From positions 8,184,001 to 8,248,000 of the forward strand of contig NZ_CP109435.1 in assembly GCF_036227125.1 (NCBI RefSeq): a stretch of 64,000 nt of DNA. Direction: 5' to 3'. The notes under the pieces were generated by a model that saw only the letters and a list, made by a program, of their open reading frames with translations, was not told where the DNA came from and ran no database searches. Source of the stretch: Streptomyces sp. NBC_01485. Lineage in GTDB: Bacteria; Actinomycetota; Actinomycetes; Streptomycetales; Streptomycetaceae. Below, piece by piece: positions 16,491 to 25,217 of the stretch. The position numbers and the translations under genes were made by a program. Each line of letters starts with the position of its first letter. Within the stretch, counting starts at the first letter, position 1.

Positions 16491-17387
16491 TCAGCTCGGC
16501 TCGGTTCGGTACAGGGGGCGGCGGGCGGCCACCCAGTCCGAGGTGGCCCCGAGGCCGCCGAACGTGTAGAAGTGCACGCCGAGATCACCGTGCCGGACGG
16601 GGTCGTAGCGCTCGGCCAGGGTGTGCAGGAACCGGTCGGGGCCGGCCGTGCCCATCAGGTTGGTCAGCGAGAACCCGTACTTCTTCGCGATCCCGGCGCT
16701 GGTGCCCACACCGAACCGCGTCGCGTACGTCAGCAGCCGCCTGACCCCGGCCGGACCGGGCACCCCGACCCGCACCGGCAGGTCGACGCCCCGCTCGCGC
16801 AGCGCCTCCACCCAGGTCAGGACCGGTTCGGCGTCGAAGCCGAACTGCGTGATGACGCTGCCCCGCAGGCCCTGTTCGCGCAGCAGCTGGGACTTCTCCT
16901 CGATCGCCGACCACAGCACCCCGTCGGCGATGGCCGGGTGGCCCTCGGGGTAGCCGCTGACGCCGACGTGCCGGACGCCGTACTCCTGGAGCAGCCCGGA
17001 CCGCAGCACGGCCGACGAGTCGTCGTACGGGCCGTGCGGGACGGCCGGGTCGCCGCCGACGACGAAGACCTCCTCCGTCGCGCCCACGGCCCGCAGCGCG
17101 CCGAGGAACTCCGCCAGCTCCGCCTGGGAGCGCAGCCGGCGGGCGGAGATGTGCGGCACGGGCACGAAGCCGGACCGCCGGACCGCGCGGGCGGCGGCGA
17201 GCCGTTGCCGCGGGTCCTCGTTGCCGAGGAAGGTGACGTTGATCCGGGTGCCGGGCGGGATGGTGTCCCGGGCCTCCTCCAGGCCGGGCACGTCCTTGCC
17301 GGTCATCTCCAGGGAGAATCCGTCGAGAAGGCCGTCGAGAAGGCCGTCGAGGAGGACGGGGGGTGCCGTCGTACGCGTTTCGCTCAC
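16491..17387 (-). CDS. Methylenetetrahydrofolate reductase (MetF-like) family protein
   Basis: 298 aa from GTG 17387. A TIM-barrel of the MTHFR family is suggested by FSLEMTGKD near the start, TRINVTFLGNED, FVPVPHISARRLRS, EVFVVGGDPAVPHGPY and GVSGYPEGHPAI. The last two are the FAD-site loops of MetF. It would bind FAD and a folate C1 unit. A location away from metE/metH and the shortened N-terminus suggest a C1-demethylation pathway enzyme rather than the housekeeping copy. The N-terminal VLLDGLLDGLLDGF comes from a 12-bp tandem repeat. Confidence 0.75.
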   Translation of the reverse strand: MSETRTTAPPVLLDGLLDGLLDGFSLEMTGKDVPGLEEARDTIPPGTRINVTFLGNEDPRQRLAAARAVRRSGFVPVPHISARRLRSQAELAEFLGALRAVGATEEVFVVGGDPAVPHGPYDDSSAVLRSGLLQEYGVRHVGVSGYPEGHPAIADGVLWSAIEEKSQLLREQGLRGSVITQFGFDAEPVLTWVEALRERGVDLPVRVGVPGPAGVRRLLTYATRFGVGTSAGIAKKYGFSLTNLMGTAGPDRFLHTLAERYDPVRHGDLGVHFYTFGGLGATSDWVAARRPLYRTEPS

Positions 17388-17457
17388 GGATGAAGCCTGG
17401 GGAACGACGGGCGCGGACGGGAGTCGCTGAATCGATCTAGTGGGCAGGGTAACAGCG

Positions 17458-17482
17458 GCACGAGCGGGCACGAGCGGGCACG
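17458..17482 (+). repeat. 10-bp tandem repeat between divergent metF-like and lacI genes
   Basis: Two and a half copies of GCACGAGCGG lie in the divergent intergenic region. The rest of this 197-bp gap holds no gene I can see and must contain both promoters. Confidence 0.6.
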
Positions 17483-17584
17483 GAGGTCTCGTGAGGCGTC
17501 CCGTGAGGGTCTCGTGGGGGCTGCCTAGACTGACCGGCGGGCGGCTGCCGAGCCGCCGGTGACGAGTCGATCGGGGCCGGAGCG

Positions 17585-18559
17585 ATGTGCGCTGCTGCAC
17601 GGCGGGTGACGTTGAACGACGTCGCCGCGGCGAGCGGGGTCTCCCGCGCCACGGTGAGCTTCGTGCTCAACGACGACCCGCGGCAGACGATCTCCACGCC
17701 GACCCGCGAGCGCGTCCTGACGGCCGCCCGCACCCTCGGCTACGTTCCGCACGGCATCGCCCGGGCCCTGCGCGAGGGGTCCTCCCGGATCGTCGTCCTC
17801 GACGTCGGGCACGGGCGGACGGAGGGCAGCTTCGCCCGCAGCTACGTCCGTGGCCTCGACGCCGAACTCGCCGCCCACGACCACCTCCTGCTGGTCCGCC
17901 ACGGCAGCCACAGCCACCACAGTCACCACGACCACCTCGCGCCCCACTCCGACCGCCACCGGCAGGTGCTCGACGCGATCGCGCCTCGCGCCGTGCTGCG
18001 GCTCGACGAGGCGGCCTGCGGAGGCGACGGCGACGGGGAGCGCGACGGGGGGAGCGGCTGCGCCGCGCACGCGGACCCGGCCCGGGCGCAGCTCGGCCGC
18101 CTCGCCGACCGCGGCCACCGCCACGTCGCCCTGGCGCTGCCCGCCCACGACGTCCCGCCCGCCGAGGCCCGTCTGCGGGTCGCCCGGGAGACGGCCCGCC
18201 GACTGGGCCTGGCACCGCTGACCTCCTTCGTGGTGCCCCGGCCGAGGGCGGCGGGCACGGAAGCGGTCCGCGCCCTGCGCGCCGAGCACCCCGAGGTGAC
18301 GGCGGTCGCCGCCTTCGACGACCCGGTGGCCCTGCGCACCCTCACCGCCGTCCAGGACCTCGGCCTCACCGCCCCCGACGACCTCGCCGTCATCGGCTAC
18401 GACGACACCGGGTACGGCGAACTCGTCGCCCCCGCGCTCACCACCGTCCACCTCGACGCCGAGCCCTGTGGCCGCCGCGCCGCCCGCATGGTCCTCGGCC
18501 TCGACGCCTCCGGTCCGGGGACGACGCGGGGCCGGGTCGTCGTACGGGAGTCGGCGTGA
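17585..18559 (+). CDS. LacI-family regulator with a histidine-rich insert
   Basis: 324 aa. The N-terminal LacI helix-turn-helix is VTLNDVAAASGVSRATVSFV, followed by a hinge and a periplasmic-binding-like effector domain ending VIGYDDTGYGELVAPALTTV. Residues about 104-127 carry an unusual His cluster (RHGSHSHHSHHDH, then HSDRHR) in the effector domain, where family members normally have a sugar-binding strand. A second acidic/Gly loop (GGDGDGERDGG) follows. The cobK start overlaps its stop as GTGA, so the two are translationally coupled. Metal-dependent control of corrin synthesis is an inference. Confidence 0.82.
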   Translation: MCAAARRVTLNDVAAASGVSRATVSFVLNDDPRQTISTPTRERVLTAARTLGYVPHGIARALREGSSRIVVLDVGHGRTEGSFARSYVRGLDAELAAHDHLLLVRHGSHSHHSHHDHLAPHSDRHRQVLDAIAPRAVLRLDEAACGGDGDGERDGGSGCAAHADPARAQLGRLADRGHRHVALALPAHDVPPAEARLRVARETARRLGLAPLTSFVVPRPRAAGTEAVRALRAEHPEVTAVAAFDDPVALRTLTAVQDLGLTAPDDLAVIGYDDTGYGELVAPALTTVHLDAEPCGRRAARMVLGLDASGPGTTRGRVVVRESA

Positions 18560-19302
18560 CCCGGCACGTCCTGGTGCTGGGCGGCACCACCGAGGCACGT
18601 GAACTGGCCGCCGCCCTCGCGGCCCGCCCGGGAGTGCGGGTGACCTCGTCGCTGGCGGGCCGGGTGTCCCGGCCGGGGGCGCTCGACGGGGACGTACGGA
18701 TCGGCGGGTTCGGCGGGGCGGCGGGGCTCGCCGACTGGCTGCGCGCACAGCGGGCGGACGCCGTCGTCGACGCCACACACCCCTTCGCCACCGGCATCAC
18801 CGCGAACGCGGCGAGCGCCACGGCGGCGACCGGCCTGCCGCTGGTGGTGCTGCGCCGCCCGGGCTGGCGGGCGGGGGCCGGGGACCGCTGGCACGACGTG
18901 GCGTCCCTGCCGGCGGCGGCCGAGCTCCTGCCCGGCATGGGCCGACGGATCCTGCTGACGACGGGCCGCCTGGGCCTCGCCGCCTTCGCCCACCTCGACG
19001 GCCCGCACTTCGTCGTTCGGTCCGTGGAACCCCCCAGCCCCCCGATGCCACCCGACGTCGAACTGGTCCTGGCCCGGGGCCCGTTCACCGTCGCCGACGA
19101 GCTGGCACTGCTGCGCGAGCACCGGATCGACGTACTGGTGACGAAGGACAGCGGAGGAACGGCGACCTCCGCGAAACTGACAGCCGCCCGGCGACTCGCC
19201 CTACCGGTCGTCCTCGTACGCCGCCCGCCACTCCCGCCGGACGTGACACCGGTCCCGGACGTCGCCACCGCACTCAACCGACTGGGGCTCGCTCTGCCGT
19301 GA
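18556..19302 (+). CDS. cobK: Precorrin-6A (cobalt-precorrin-6A) reductase
   Basis: 248 aa. It starts HVLVLGGTTEARELAAALAA, the CobK/CbiJ signature, with VVDATHPFATGITANAA and VTKDSGGTATSAKL near the C-terminus (conserved KDSGG). It reduces precorrin-6A to precorrin-6B with NADPH in corrin-ring assembly for vitamin B12. GTG 18556 overlaps the lacI stop. A cobF gene lies 2.2 kb further on in the opposite orientation, separated by a drug-exporter gene. Confidence 0.9.
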   Translation: MTRHVLVLGGTTEARELAAALAARPGVRVTSSLAGRVSRPGALDGDVRIGGFGGAAGLADWLRAQRADAVVDATHPFATGITANAASATAATGLPLVVLRRPGWRAGAGDRWHDVASLPAAAELLPGMGRRILLTTGRLGLAAFAHLDGPHFVVRSVEPPSPPMPPDVELVLARGPFTVADELALLREHRIDVLVTKDSGGTATSAKLTAARRLALPVVLVRRPPLPPDVTPVPDVATALNRLGLALP

Positions 19303-19361
19303 CGGGGGCAAGGAGGCGCGGAGGCGGTCGATGGCGCGGAGTGCCGTCGGGCACCCGGATC

Positions 19362-21512
19362 TCAGGGTGCGGCGGCCGCCGGCTCATGCTCCCGCTTCGG
19401 ATTCGGCTCCGGGCGGTGTCGGGCCAGTCCGTCGTTGAGGTCCTCGACCAGGAGCCGCTTGGAGATGGTGTCCACCGCTGCCCGTAGGTCGCTGCCCGGA
19501 CGGCGGCCGATGTCCTGTGCCACCCGTTCCTCCAGCCAGGCGCCCCATGCCTCGGTGATGATCCGGGCCTCGCGGGCGCCCGCCGCCGTGTGGGAGAGGA
19601 GGGAGCCGTCGCGGGTCAGGTAGCCCTCGTCGACCATCCGGTCGAACACCGGCAGCAGCACCTCCGGCGGCAGACTGCGGCGGGCGGCGATCAGTCCGAG
19701 GCCGGCGTGTCCGACCATCCGGGTGTACAGCTCGACCTGCATCACCGCCCACGCGCCGGCCGCGTCGAGGCGGGTGTCGGACTCCTCGACGATCCGGCGC
19801 GCGGTGTCCATGTCCGTACCGCCGATGATCTTCGCGACGGACGCCTCCAGCACCCGCCGCGAGTCCGCGCCGGTCGGCTGGCCGAACCCCTCGCCCATGT
19901 CGGTGGAGCCCAGTCGCGCGCTGTCGCGGAGTTGGACCTGCTTGAGGAAGAGGGCGACGACGAAACCGACGGCCGCGACCGGCACCGTCCACATGAAGAC
20001 CGTCTGGATGGTGTCGGCGTACGCCCGGATGATCGGGGCGGCGACGTCGGAGGGCAGCCGGTGCAGGCCCTCCGGGCTGGTCGCCGCCCTGGTGACGACG
20101 GCCGGGGGCACGTTGCCGACAGCGGCCGCCGACGCGATCCCGTCCTTCAGGTTCGGCGTGAGGGAGTTGGTGTAGAGGGTGCCGAAGACGGCCGTGCCGA
20201 AGGAACTGCCCAGGGTGCGGAAGAAGGTGACGCCGGAGGTGGCGGTGCCCAGGTCGGCGTACTCGACGGTGTTCTGCACGGCGATCGTCAGCACCTGCAT
20301 GCACAGGCCGATGCCGGTGCCGAGCACGAACATGTACAGCGACTCCGGCCACACGCCCGTGCCGGGCCCCATGAGGGACATGAGGTACAGGCCGACGCCC
20401 GTCACCAGTGAGCCGACGATGGGGAAGAAGCGGTACCGCCCGGTCCTGCTGACCACGGTGCCGCTGAAGATCGACGCGATGAGCAGCCCGAACACCATCG
20501 GCAGCGTCCGCACCCCGGAGACGGTCGCCGAGTCGCCGTCGACGTACTGCAGATACGTCGGCAGGTACGTCATCGCGCCGAGCATCGCGAAGCCGACGAT
20601 GAAGCTGAGGATCGAGCAGACGGTGAAGACCGGGTTGGCGAACAGCCGCATGGGGAGCATGGGTTGCTCGGCCCGGGTCTCGACCCGGCAGAACAGGGCG
20701 AGCGCGATCGTGCCGCCCGCGAACAGGCCGACGACGATGCCCGAGCCCCACGCGTATTCCGTGCCGCCCCAACTCGTCGCCAGGATCAGCGCGCTCGCGC
20801 CGACCGCGACCAGCGCGATCCCCAGATAGTCGATGACCGGCCGGACCACCGACTTCACCACCGGGATGGTGCGGGCGGCCGCGAAGACGACGAGGATCGC
20901 GAGCGGCACGTTGACGTAGAACGCCCACCGCCAGGACAGGTGGTCGGTGAACAGCCCGCCCAGCAGCGGCCCGACGACGGTGGCCACACCGAACACGGCT
21001 CCGATCGCGCCCTGGTACTTGCCCCGCTCCCGCAGCGGGATGACGTCGGCGATCAGCGCCATCGCCGTGACCATCAGCCCGCCCGCGCCGATGCCCTGCA
21101 AGGCGCGCCAGGAGATCAGCAGCGGCATGTTCGTCGCCAGACCGCACAGGAACGACCCCGTGATGAAGACGGTCGCCGAGACCTGGAAGACCACCTTCCG
21201 CCCGAACAGGTCGCCGAACTTGCCGACCAGCACGGTCGCGACGGTCTCCGCGAGGAGGTAGGAGGTGACCACCCACGACATGTGTTCGGCGCCGCCGAGG
21301 TCCGACACGATCGTCGGCAGCGCCGTGCCCACGATCGTCTGGTCCAGGGCCGCCAGCAGCATGCCCAGCACGATCGTCGCGAAGACGATGTTGCGGCGTC
21401 GCGGGTCCAGAACGGGCGGCTGCGCGACGGCCGGCGCGGATCCCGGCGGCCCGGCGGTGCCCGCCGATTCCTCGGTCACTGTCACGCCGTCACGATCACA
21501 CCGGTACGCCAT
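19362..21512 (-). CDS. DHA2-type MFS drug transporter with C-terminal winged-helix domain
   Basis: 716 aa. The first 500 residues are a 14-TM EmrB/QacA-type exporter (LAALDQTIVGTALPTIVSDL, motif A GKFGDLFGRKVVF, motif C GVATVVGPLLGG). Beyond residue about 560 is a soluble tail with MDTARRIVEESDTRLDA and a MarR-like wing (DRMVDEGYLTRDGSLLSHT, AAGAREARI), longer than ordinary exporters. Such tails occur on some actinobacterial MDR transporters. Start ATG 21512 is the longest frame, and GTG at about 21485 is also plausible. It lies between two cobalamin genes but has no evident role in that pathway. Confidence 0.85.
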   Translation of the reverse strand: MAYRCDRDGVTVTEESAGTAGPPGSAPAVAQPPVLDPRRRNIVFATIVLGMLLAALDQTIVGTALPTIVSDLGGAEHMSWVVTSYLLAETVATVLVGKFGDLFGRKVVFQVSATVFITGSFLCGLATNMPLLISWRALQGIGAGGLMVTAMALIADVIPLRERGKYQGAIGAVFGVATVVGPLLGGLFTDHLSWRWAFYVNVPLAILVVFAAARTIPVVKSVVRPVIDYLGIALVAVGASALILATSWGGTEYAWGSGIVVGLFAGGTIALALFCRVETRAEQPMLPMRLFANPVFTVCSILSFIVGFAMLGAMTYLPTYLQYVDGDSATVSGVRTLPMVFGLLIASIFSGTVVSRTGRYRFFPIVGSLVTGVGLYLMSLMGPGTGVWPESLYMFVLGTGIGLCMQVLTIAVQNTVEYADLGTATSGVTFFRTLGSSFGTAVFGTLYTNSLTPNLKDGIASAAAVGNVPPAVVTRAATSPEGLHRLPSDVAAPIIRAYADTIQTVFMWTVPVAAVGFVVALFLKQVQLRDSARLGSTDMGEGFGQPTGADSRRVLEASVAKIIGGTDMDTARRIVEESDTRLDAAGAWAVMQVELYTRMVGHAGLGLIAARRSLPPEVLLPVFDRMVDEGYLTRDGSLLSHTAAGAREARIITEAWGAWLEERVAQDIGRRPGSDLRAAVDTISKRLLVEDLNDGLARHRPEPNPKREHEPAAAAP

Positions 21513-21541
21513 CCGCGCACGTGGGGTGGCCCGCTCGGGGG

Positions 21542-22315
21542 CTACTCCGCGCCAGGGTTGCGGCGCAGCAGGTACGTGTCCATGATCCAGCCCTTGCGCT
21601 CACGAGCCTCGGCGCGCAGCCGCTCGATACGCGGGCCGGCCTCGGCGATCGGACCGGAGACCAGGATCTCGTCCGGCGTGCCTATGTAGGCGCCCCAGTA
21701 GATGTCGACGTCCTCCCCGGCGTACCGCCGGAAGGTCTGCTGGGCGTCCAGCATCACCACCACGTCGTCCACCCCCTCGGGGAAGCCCTCGGCGAGCCGG
21801 CGGCCGGTGGTGATCTGCACGGGCCGTCCCACCCGGTTGAGGCCCGTGCGATGCCGGGCGACGAGCGCGGAGACACTGCTGATGCCGGGCACGACGTCGT
21901 ACTCGAAGGCCACCGCGCCCCGCGCCAGCACCTCCTCCAGGATGCCCAGCGTGCTGTCGTACAGCGCGGGGTCGCCCCACACCAGGAACGCGCCGCTCTC
22001 GTCCTCGCCGAGCTCCTCGGTGATCAGCCGCTCGTAGATGTCGGCGCGGGCGCTGCGCCAGTCGCCGACGGCCGGCGAGTAGGCCGCGCCGCCCGCCCCG
22101 CGGTCCCGCTCCGGATCCCGGGCCTCGACCACCCGGTACCCGCCCTGCGGTATGTGCGTCTCCAGCATGTCGTGGCGCAGCCGCGTCAGGTCGCTCTTCA
22201 CCTCGCCCTTGTCCAGGACGAAGAACACGTCCGTGCCGCGCAGCGCCCTGACCGCCTGCAGGGTGAGCTGGTCGGGGTCGCCCGCGCCGATACCGATGAC
22301 ATGAATCTCTCGCAC
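21542..22315 (-). CDS. cobF: Precorrin-6A synthase (deacetylating)
   Basis: 257 aa SAM-dependent tetrapyrrole methylase. It opens IHVIGIGAGDPDQLTLQAV, the glycine-rich P-loop-like strand of the family. FLVWGDPALYDSTLGI and YDVVPGISSVSAL follow, and it ends with the CobF-type GWIMDTYLLRRNPG. It methylates C1 and removes the acetyl unit of precorrin-5 in aerobic B12 synthesis. Substrate logic fits with cobK nearby. GTG 22315 starts it. It is 29 bp from the exporter gene start on the same strand. Confidence 0.9.
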   Translation of the reverse strand: MREIHVIGIGAGDPDQLTLQAVRALRGTDVFFVLDKGEVKSDLTRLRHDMLETHIPQGGYRVVEARDPERDRGAGGAAYSPAVGDWRSARADIYERLITEELGEDESGAFLVWGDPALYDSTLGILEEVLARGAVAFEYDVVPGISSVSALVARHRTGLNRVGRPVQITTGRRLAEGFPEGVDDVVVMLDAQQTFRRYAGEDVDIYWGAYIGTPDEILVSGPIAEAGPRIERLRAEARERKGWIMDTYLLRRNPGAE

Positions 22316-22349
22316 GCCACGAGTCTGCCGTACGCCACTGACAGTGACC

Positions 22350-22396
22350 GTGCCGGGTGCCGGGTGCCGGGTGCTGGGGTGCTGGGGTGCCGGGTG
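22350..22396 (+). repeat. GTGCCGG/GTGCTGG short tandem repeat
   Basis: About six imperfect 7-8-bp units of GTGCCGG or GTGCTGGG fill the gap between the DUF309 stop and the cobF start. No hairpin is obvious. It is simple-sequence DNA of unknown role. Confidence 0.7.
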
Positions 22397-22936
22397 TCAG
22401 CGCAGGCGCGGTGCCCGGGTCCGCGCGTCCACCGCCGCGCCCGTCCGCTCCACCGTGTCCGCCAGCTCGCGCGCCCAGCCGGCCAGCCCGGCGAGGTCCA
22501 TCCCGTACGCCCGACCCGGCCCCGGTCCCGCCGCCTTCGCCGCCCACTCCTCCACGGCCCCGGCGCCGCGCCGCAGCAGCCGCGCCCCGCCGGCGAGGTT
22601 CCCCCGGGCCGCGTGCGTCAGACCCACCGCGAGCTGGGCGAGCCCGCGCCACAGGGCGCGCTCCGACTCGGGGCCCGACTTCCAGGCGTCCTCGAAGACC
22701 TCGTGCGCGTGGAACGGCTTCCCGGCGTCCAGCAGGGCCTGCGCCTCGACGACGGTCTCCGCCGGCGTCCGGACGACGCCCTCGGGCTGCCGCTCCACCC
22801 CGGCCGTGCCGTACGGCAGAGGCCGGCCGAGCCCGTCCCGAGGCCGCGCGTTGCGCGCCCGCCCTTCGCCGTCCCGGTCCCGCGTCTCGGCGGGCCGGCC
22901 CCCGCTCGTCCCTCCTGTACTGCCCAAACCGTCCAT
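22397..22936 (-). CDS. DUF309-domain protein
   Basis: 179 aa. The core LLDAGKPFHAHEVFEDAWKS followed by ERALWRGLAQLAVGLTHAARGN is the DUF309 signature (HAHEVxExxWK...F.QGLIQ). It is all helical and presumably cytoplasmic, and the biochemical function is not established. About 55 residues of Gly/Arg-rich sequence precede the domain, so translation may start later than ATG 22936. It is divergent from the tRNA-Pro gene. Confidence 0.8.
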   Translation of the reverse strand: MDGLGSTGGTSGGRPAETRDRDGEGRARNARPRDGLGRPLPYGTAGVERQPEGVVRTPAETVVEAQALLDAGKPFHAHEVFEDAWKSGPESERALWRGLAQLAVGLTHAARGNLAGGARLLRRGAGAVEEWAAKAAGPGPGRAYGMDLAGLAGWARELADTVERTGAAVDARTRAPRLR

Positions 22937-23034
22937 ACGGCGATTGTCCCGCGCCCGGCCCCCCGGCGGGCCATCGCCCGGTGTGGGGTAAAGTGCTGTT
23001 CGCGCGATCACACGGCACGCCGTGGGCGGCGCAC

Positions 23035-23109
<75 letters not shown>

Positions 23110-23128
23110 TGGAGACAGTCGTAGGTCA

Positions 23129-23160
23129 GGGCCGGTTTCGGAGACGTCCGAAACCGGCCC
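23129..23160 (+). terminator. Strong hairpin after tRNA-Pro (island DNA)
   Basis: A perfect 13-bp stem, GGGCCGGTTTCGG with its complement, surrounds a 6-nt loop, followed by TTGATCATT. It lies 20 bp after the tRNA and inside the island. The integrated tRNA therefore uses an island-borne terminator in place of the host one now stranded at 43830-43863. Confidence 0.85.
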
Positions 23161-23171
23161 TTGATCATTCT

Positions 23172-23191
23172 TGGGGACCACTTGGGGACCA
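23172..23191 (+). promoter_or_regulatory. Left arm-type motif pair (TGGGGACCA x2)
   Basis: Two TGGGGACCA 9-mers are separated by 2 bp (11-bp period), 63 bp inside attL. The same pair, also with a 2-bp spacer, occurs at 43653-43672 in the same orientation. In a circular form both pairs would flank the att core, which is how arm sites of tyrosine integrases are placed. Confidence 0.6.
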
Positions 23192-23324
23192 GGATGCTCG
23201 GCGGGGGTTGTAGCGCACTTTGACCCGGTCAAGATGCGCCATGGAGCGGGCAGTAAGGCGCAAACGCTCATTTGACGCTTGTTCTGATGGTGTGTCAGGC
23301 GCTTGGCTGGCTGGTCGGACCCTG

Positions 23325-23597
23325 TCAAAAGTGCGAGCATCGATGGGCGCAGAGGGCAGGTGACGCTGAGCGCAGACCTGCTGAGCAGTTCTCCCGCACG
23401 CCCCCTGCCCGCTCACCGGGCTCGTGCCTCAGCTGATCGGTGAGCTCGCCCTCCAGTACGGACTCCACCACCCGCTTCGTCAGCTGTTGCAGCAGGCGAC
23501 CCTCCCCGGTGAGCTTCACGCCACCGGCCTGAGCCCGAGCCGCAAACTCGGCAACCAGCCCGTCATCCACGGCGCGTCTCCCCGGCCTCGATGTCAC
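23325..23597 (-). pseudogene. IS256-family transposase fragment (N-terminal)
   Basis: The minus-strand frame from 23597 reads VDDGLVAEFAARAQAGG and then GRLLQQLTKRVVESVLEGEL, TDQLRHEPGERAGG. This is the N-terminal block of mutator/IS256 transposases (LLxxLTKxxxExxLExELTxHLGY). After about 65 residues the similarity ends and the frame closes within 25 codons. The DDE catalytic domain is absent. It is a relic of an insertion sequence at the left end of the island. Confidence 0.7.
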
Positions 23598-23665
23598 TCG
23601 CCACGTCAGTCACCAACTGGCGTTTCCAGCCCGGGAGTTGCACCACTCACCGTACAGGCCCGCAT

Positions 23666-23851
23666 GTAGGCGTTTCGGGCTCCGGCAAGACCACCTCGGT
23701 CCGCGCGATCGTCGGCCTGCAAGCGGCTACCGGTGGCACGATCCTCCTCGACGGCACCGCGCTCGGCAGCGGCCTGCGCGGTCGCGACCGGGCACAGCGG
23801 CACCGGGTCCAACTCGTGACGCAGCTCTCGGCTGTCGGTGCGTCGGGCTGA
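23666..23851 (+). pseudogene. ABC transporter ATPase fragment
   Basis: The frame contains GVSGSGKTTSVRAIVGLQAA, an exact Walker A with following helix, then GGTILLDGTALGSGLRGRDR and QRHRVQLVTQ, which leads into the Q-loop. This resembles OppF/DppF-type peptide-transporter ATPases. Both the start and everything after the Q-loop (signature, Walker B) are missing. It is an internal gene fragment, with no partner permease nearby. Confidence 0.65.
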
Positions 23852-23858
23852 GCACGCT

Positions 23859-25172
23859 TCAGAGCTTCGGGATCTTCAGCGCGGCCCACGTCCTGGGGCC
23901 CGGGATCCCGTCCGCGTCGCCCGCGAGTTCGGGCCGGGAGCGCTGGAAGTCGGCGGTGTTGAGCCTGTCCGCTTCCGTCCATTCAGGGCCGGGACCGGAG
24001 GTGTAGTGCTTGCCGAAGCCGAGTTCCACCAGGCGTCTGCCGAGGGCGGTGACGAGAGGGCTGCGGCGGCCGGGATGGAAGTACGCCGTCCCGGGAAACG
24101 GCTCGTACAGCGGTGCCGTCGGATTCGCCGGGCCCGTCGTCGGCAGTCTCAGTCTCTGGCCCACGGTGATGGCGTCGGCGTTCTTGATGCCGTTGAGGGA
24201 CAGCAGAGCAGCCACGGTGGTCCGGTGTGCGGCCGCGATGGAGGTCAGGGTGTCGCCCGCCCGCACGGTGTAGGTACCGGATCCGGTGTCCGGGGCGGCT
24301 CCCCCGTCGGCGGAGCGGGGGCTGCCCGGCACGATCCCGGTGTCTATGGCCCCGGGGTCCCAGTGGTCCTGGCCGGGGATCTGGGAGTGCCCGTAGTGGC
24401 CGCCCTTGTTCTCCCAGGTGGTTCTGGGACGCTCCGTCGCGAGGGCCGCGGTGGCCGGCGGGGCACCGACGGGCCACACGTCCGGGATGCCGTGCGCGCG
24501 TATCGCGGTGAGCAGCCGCTGGAAGTTCGGCTTGGCCTTCGGGTTGAACCCCTTCGTCCACGGAGCTTGCGCACGTCCCAGCACCTCGATCTGGATGCAG
24601 ACCTTGCCGGTTCGGTTCGTGCGCTTCGTGCCGTCGTTCTTCAGTGCCCTGGCCGACAGGTTCAGGGGCCCGAACTGGCCCAGCCGGTCCGTGACAGGGC
24701 AGTAGATCACCTGCGGTTCCACCCCGGCGCGCATCAGGTAGGCGGCGATGGACGTGAAGTAGTCGCCGCCGGCCGGGGACTCGGTGGTGTGCCACACGGC
24801 ACGCGGCGGCTCCAGCGGGGTGTCCATCGGCCCTCCGATGCGCTGGTCGCCGAACCGGGTCACGCCGTCGATGTACGCCGCGCCCGAGGCGGGGTGCGGT
24901 GCGTCGGCCATGCTGCTCAGGGTGGGGACGAACCCCTCGTGGGTCCCGGCCGTTTCGGTGGGCTCGTAGACGTCCAGGTCGCCGTCGTCGCGCAGGACCA
25001 TGAAGGCGCCCTCGTGCCGGGGGTGTTCCTTGACGTGGCGCGCGGAGCCGGGGAGGGCGGCGATGGCGCGTACTCGGTCGATGTGGGCCTGGTCGACGGT
25101 GCCCAGATAGGTGGTGGTGATGTCCTGGGTGTCGGGGTCCGGGTGGTCGACCGCGACGTGGAAGGTGGCCAT
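23859..25172 (-). CDS. Amidase-LysM-peptidoglycan-binding protein (lysin-like)
   Basis: 437 aa. Residues about 120-285 look like an N-acetylmuramoyl-L-alanine amidase/PGRP fold (RAVWHTTESPAGGDY, then GHYGHSQIPGQDHWDPGAID, with the zinc-type histidines). Residues 299-343 are a LysM repeat (TYTVRAGDTLTSIA through ITVGQRLRLP). Residues 360-434 are a peptidoglycan-binding domain (YFHPGRRSPLVTALGRRL, DADGIPGPRTWAAL). The first 115 residues match nothing I know. There is no signal peptide, so release would need lysis or a dedicated exporter. It is the last gene of the island operon, 45 bp after the previous one. Confidence 0.78.
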   Translation of the reverse strand: MATFHVAVDHPDPDTQDITTTYLGTVDQAHIDRVRAIAALPGSARHVKEHPRHEGAFMVLRDDGDLDVYEPTETAGTHEGFVPTLSSMADAPHPASGAAYIDGVTRFGDQRIGGPMDTPLEPPRAVWHTTESPAGGDYFTSIAAYLMRAGVEPQVIYCPVTDRLGQFGPLNLSARALKNDGTKRTNRTGKVCIQIEVLGRAQAPWTKGFNPKAKPNFQRLLTAIRAHGIPDVWPVGAPPATAALATERPRTTWENKGGHYGHSQIPGQDHWDPGAIDTGIVPGSPRSADGGAAPDTGSGTYTVRAGDTLTSIAAAHRTTVAALLSLNGIKNADAITVGQRLRLPTTGPANPTAPLYEPFPGTAYFHPGRRSPLVTALGRRLVELGFGKHYTSGPGPEWTEADRLNTADFQRSRPELAGDADGIPGPRTWAALKIPKL

Positions 25173-25217
25173 GCTGGAGTTCCGTTCTCGGGGCGGGGTG
25201 AGGAAGCGCGCGGGCGG

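Noticed and set aside
22350..22396. Possible CRISPR-like repeat array
   Set aside because: Units are only 7-8 bp and uninterrupted, with no spacers. No cas genes are in the window.
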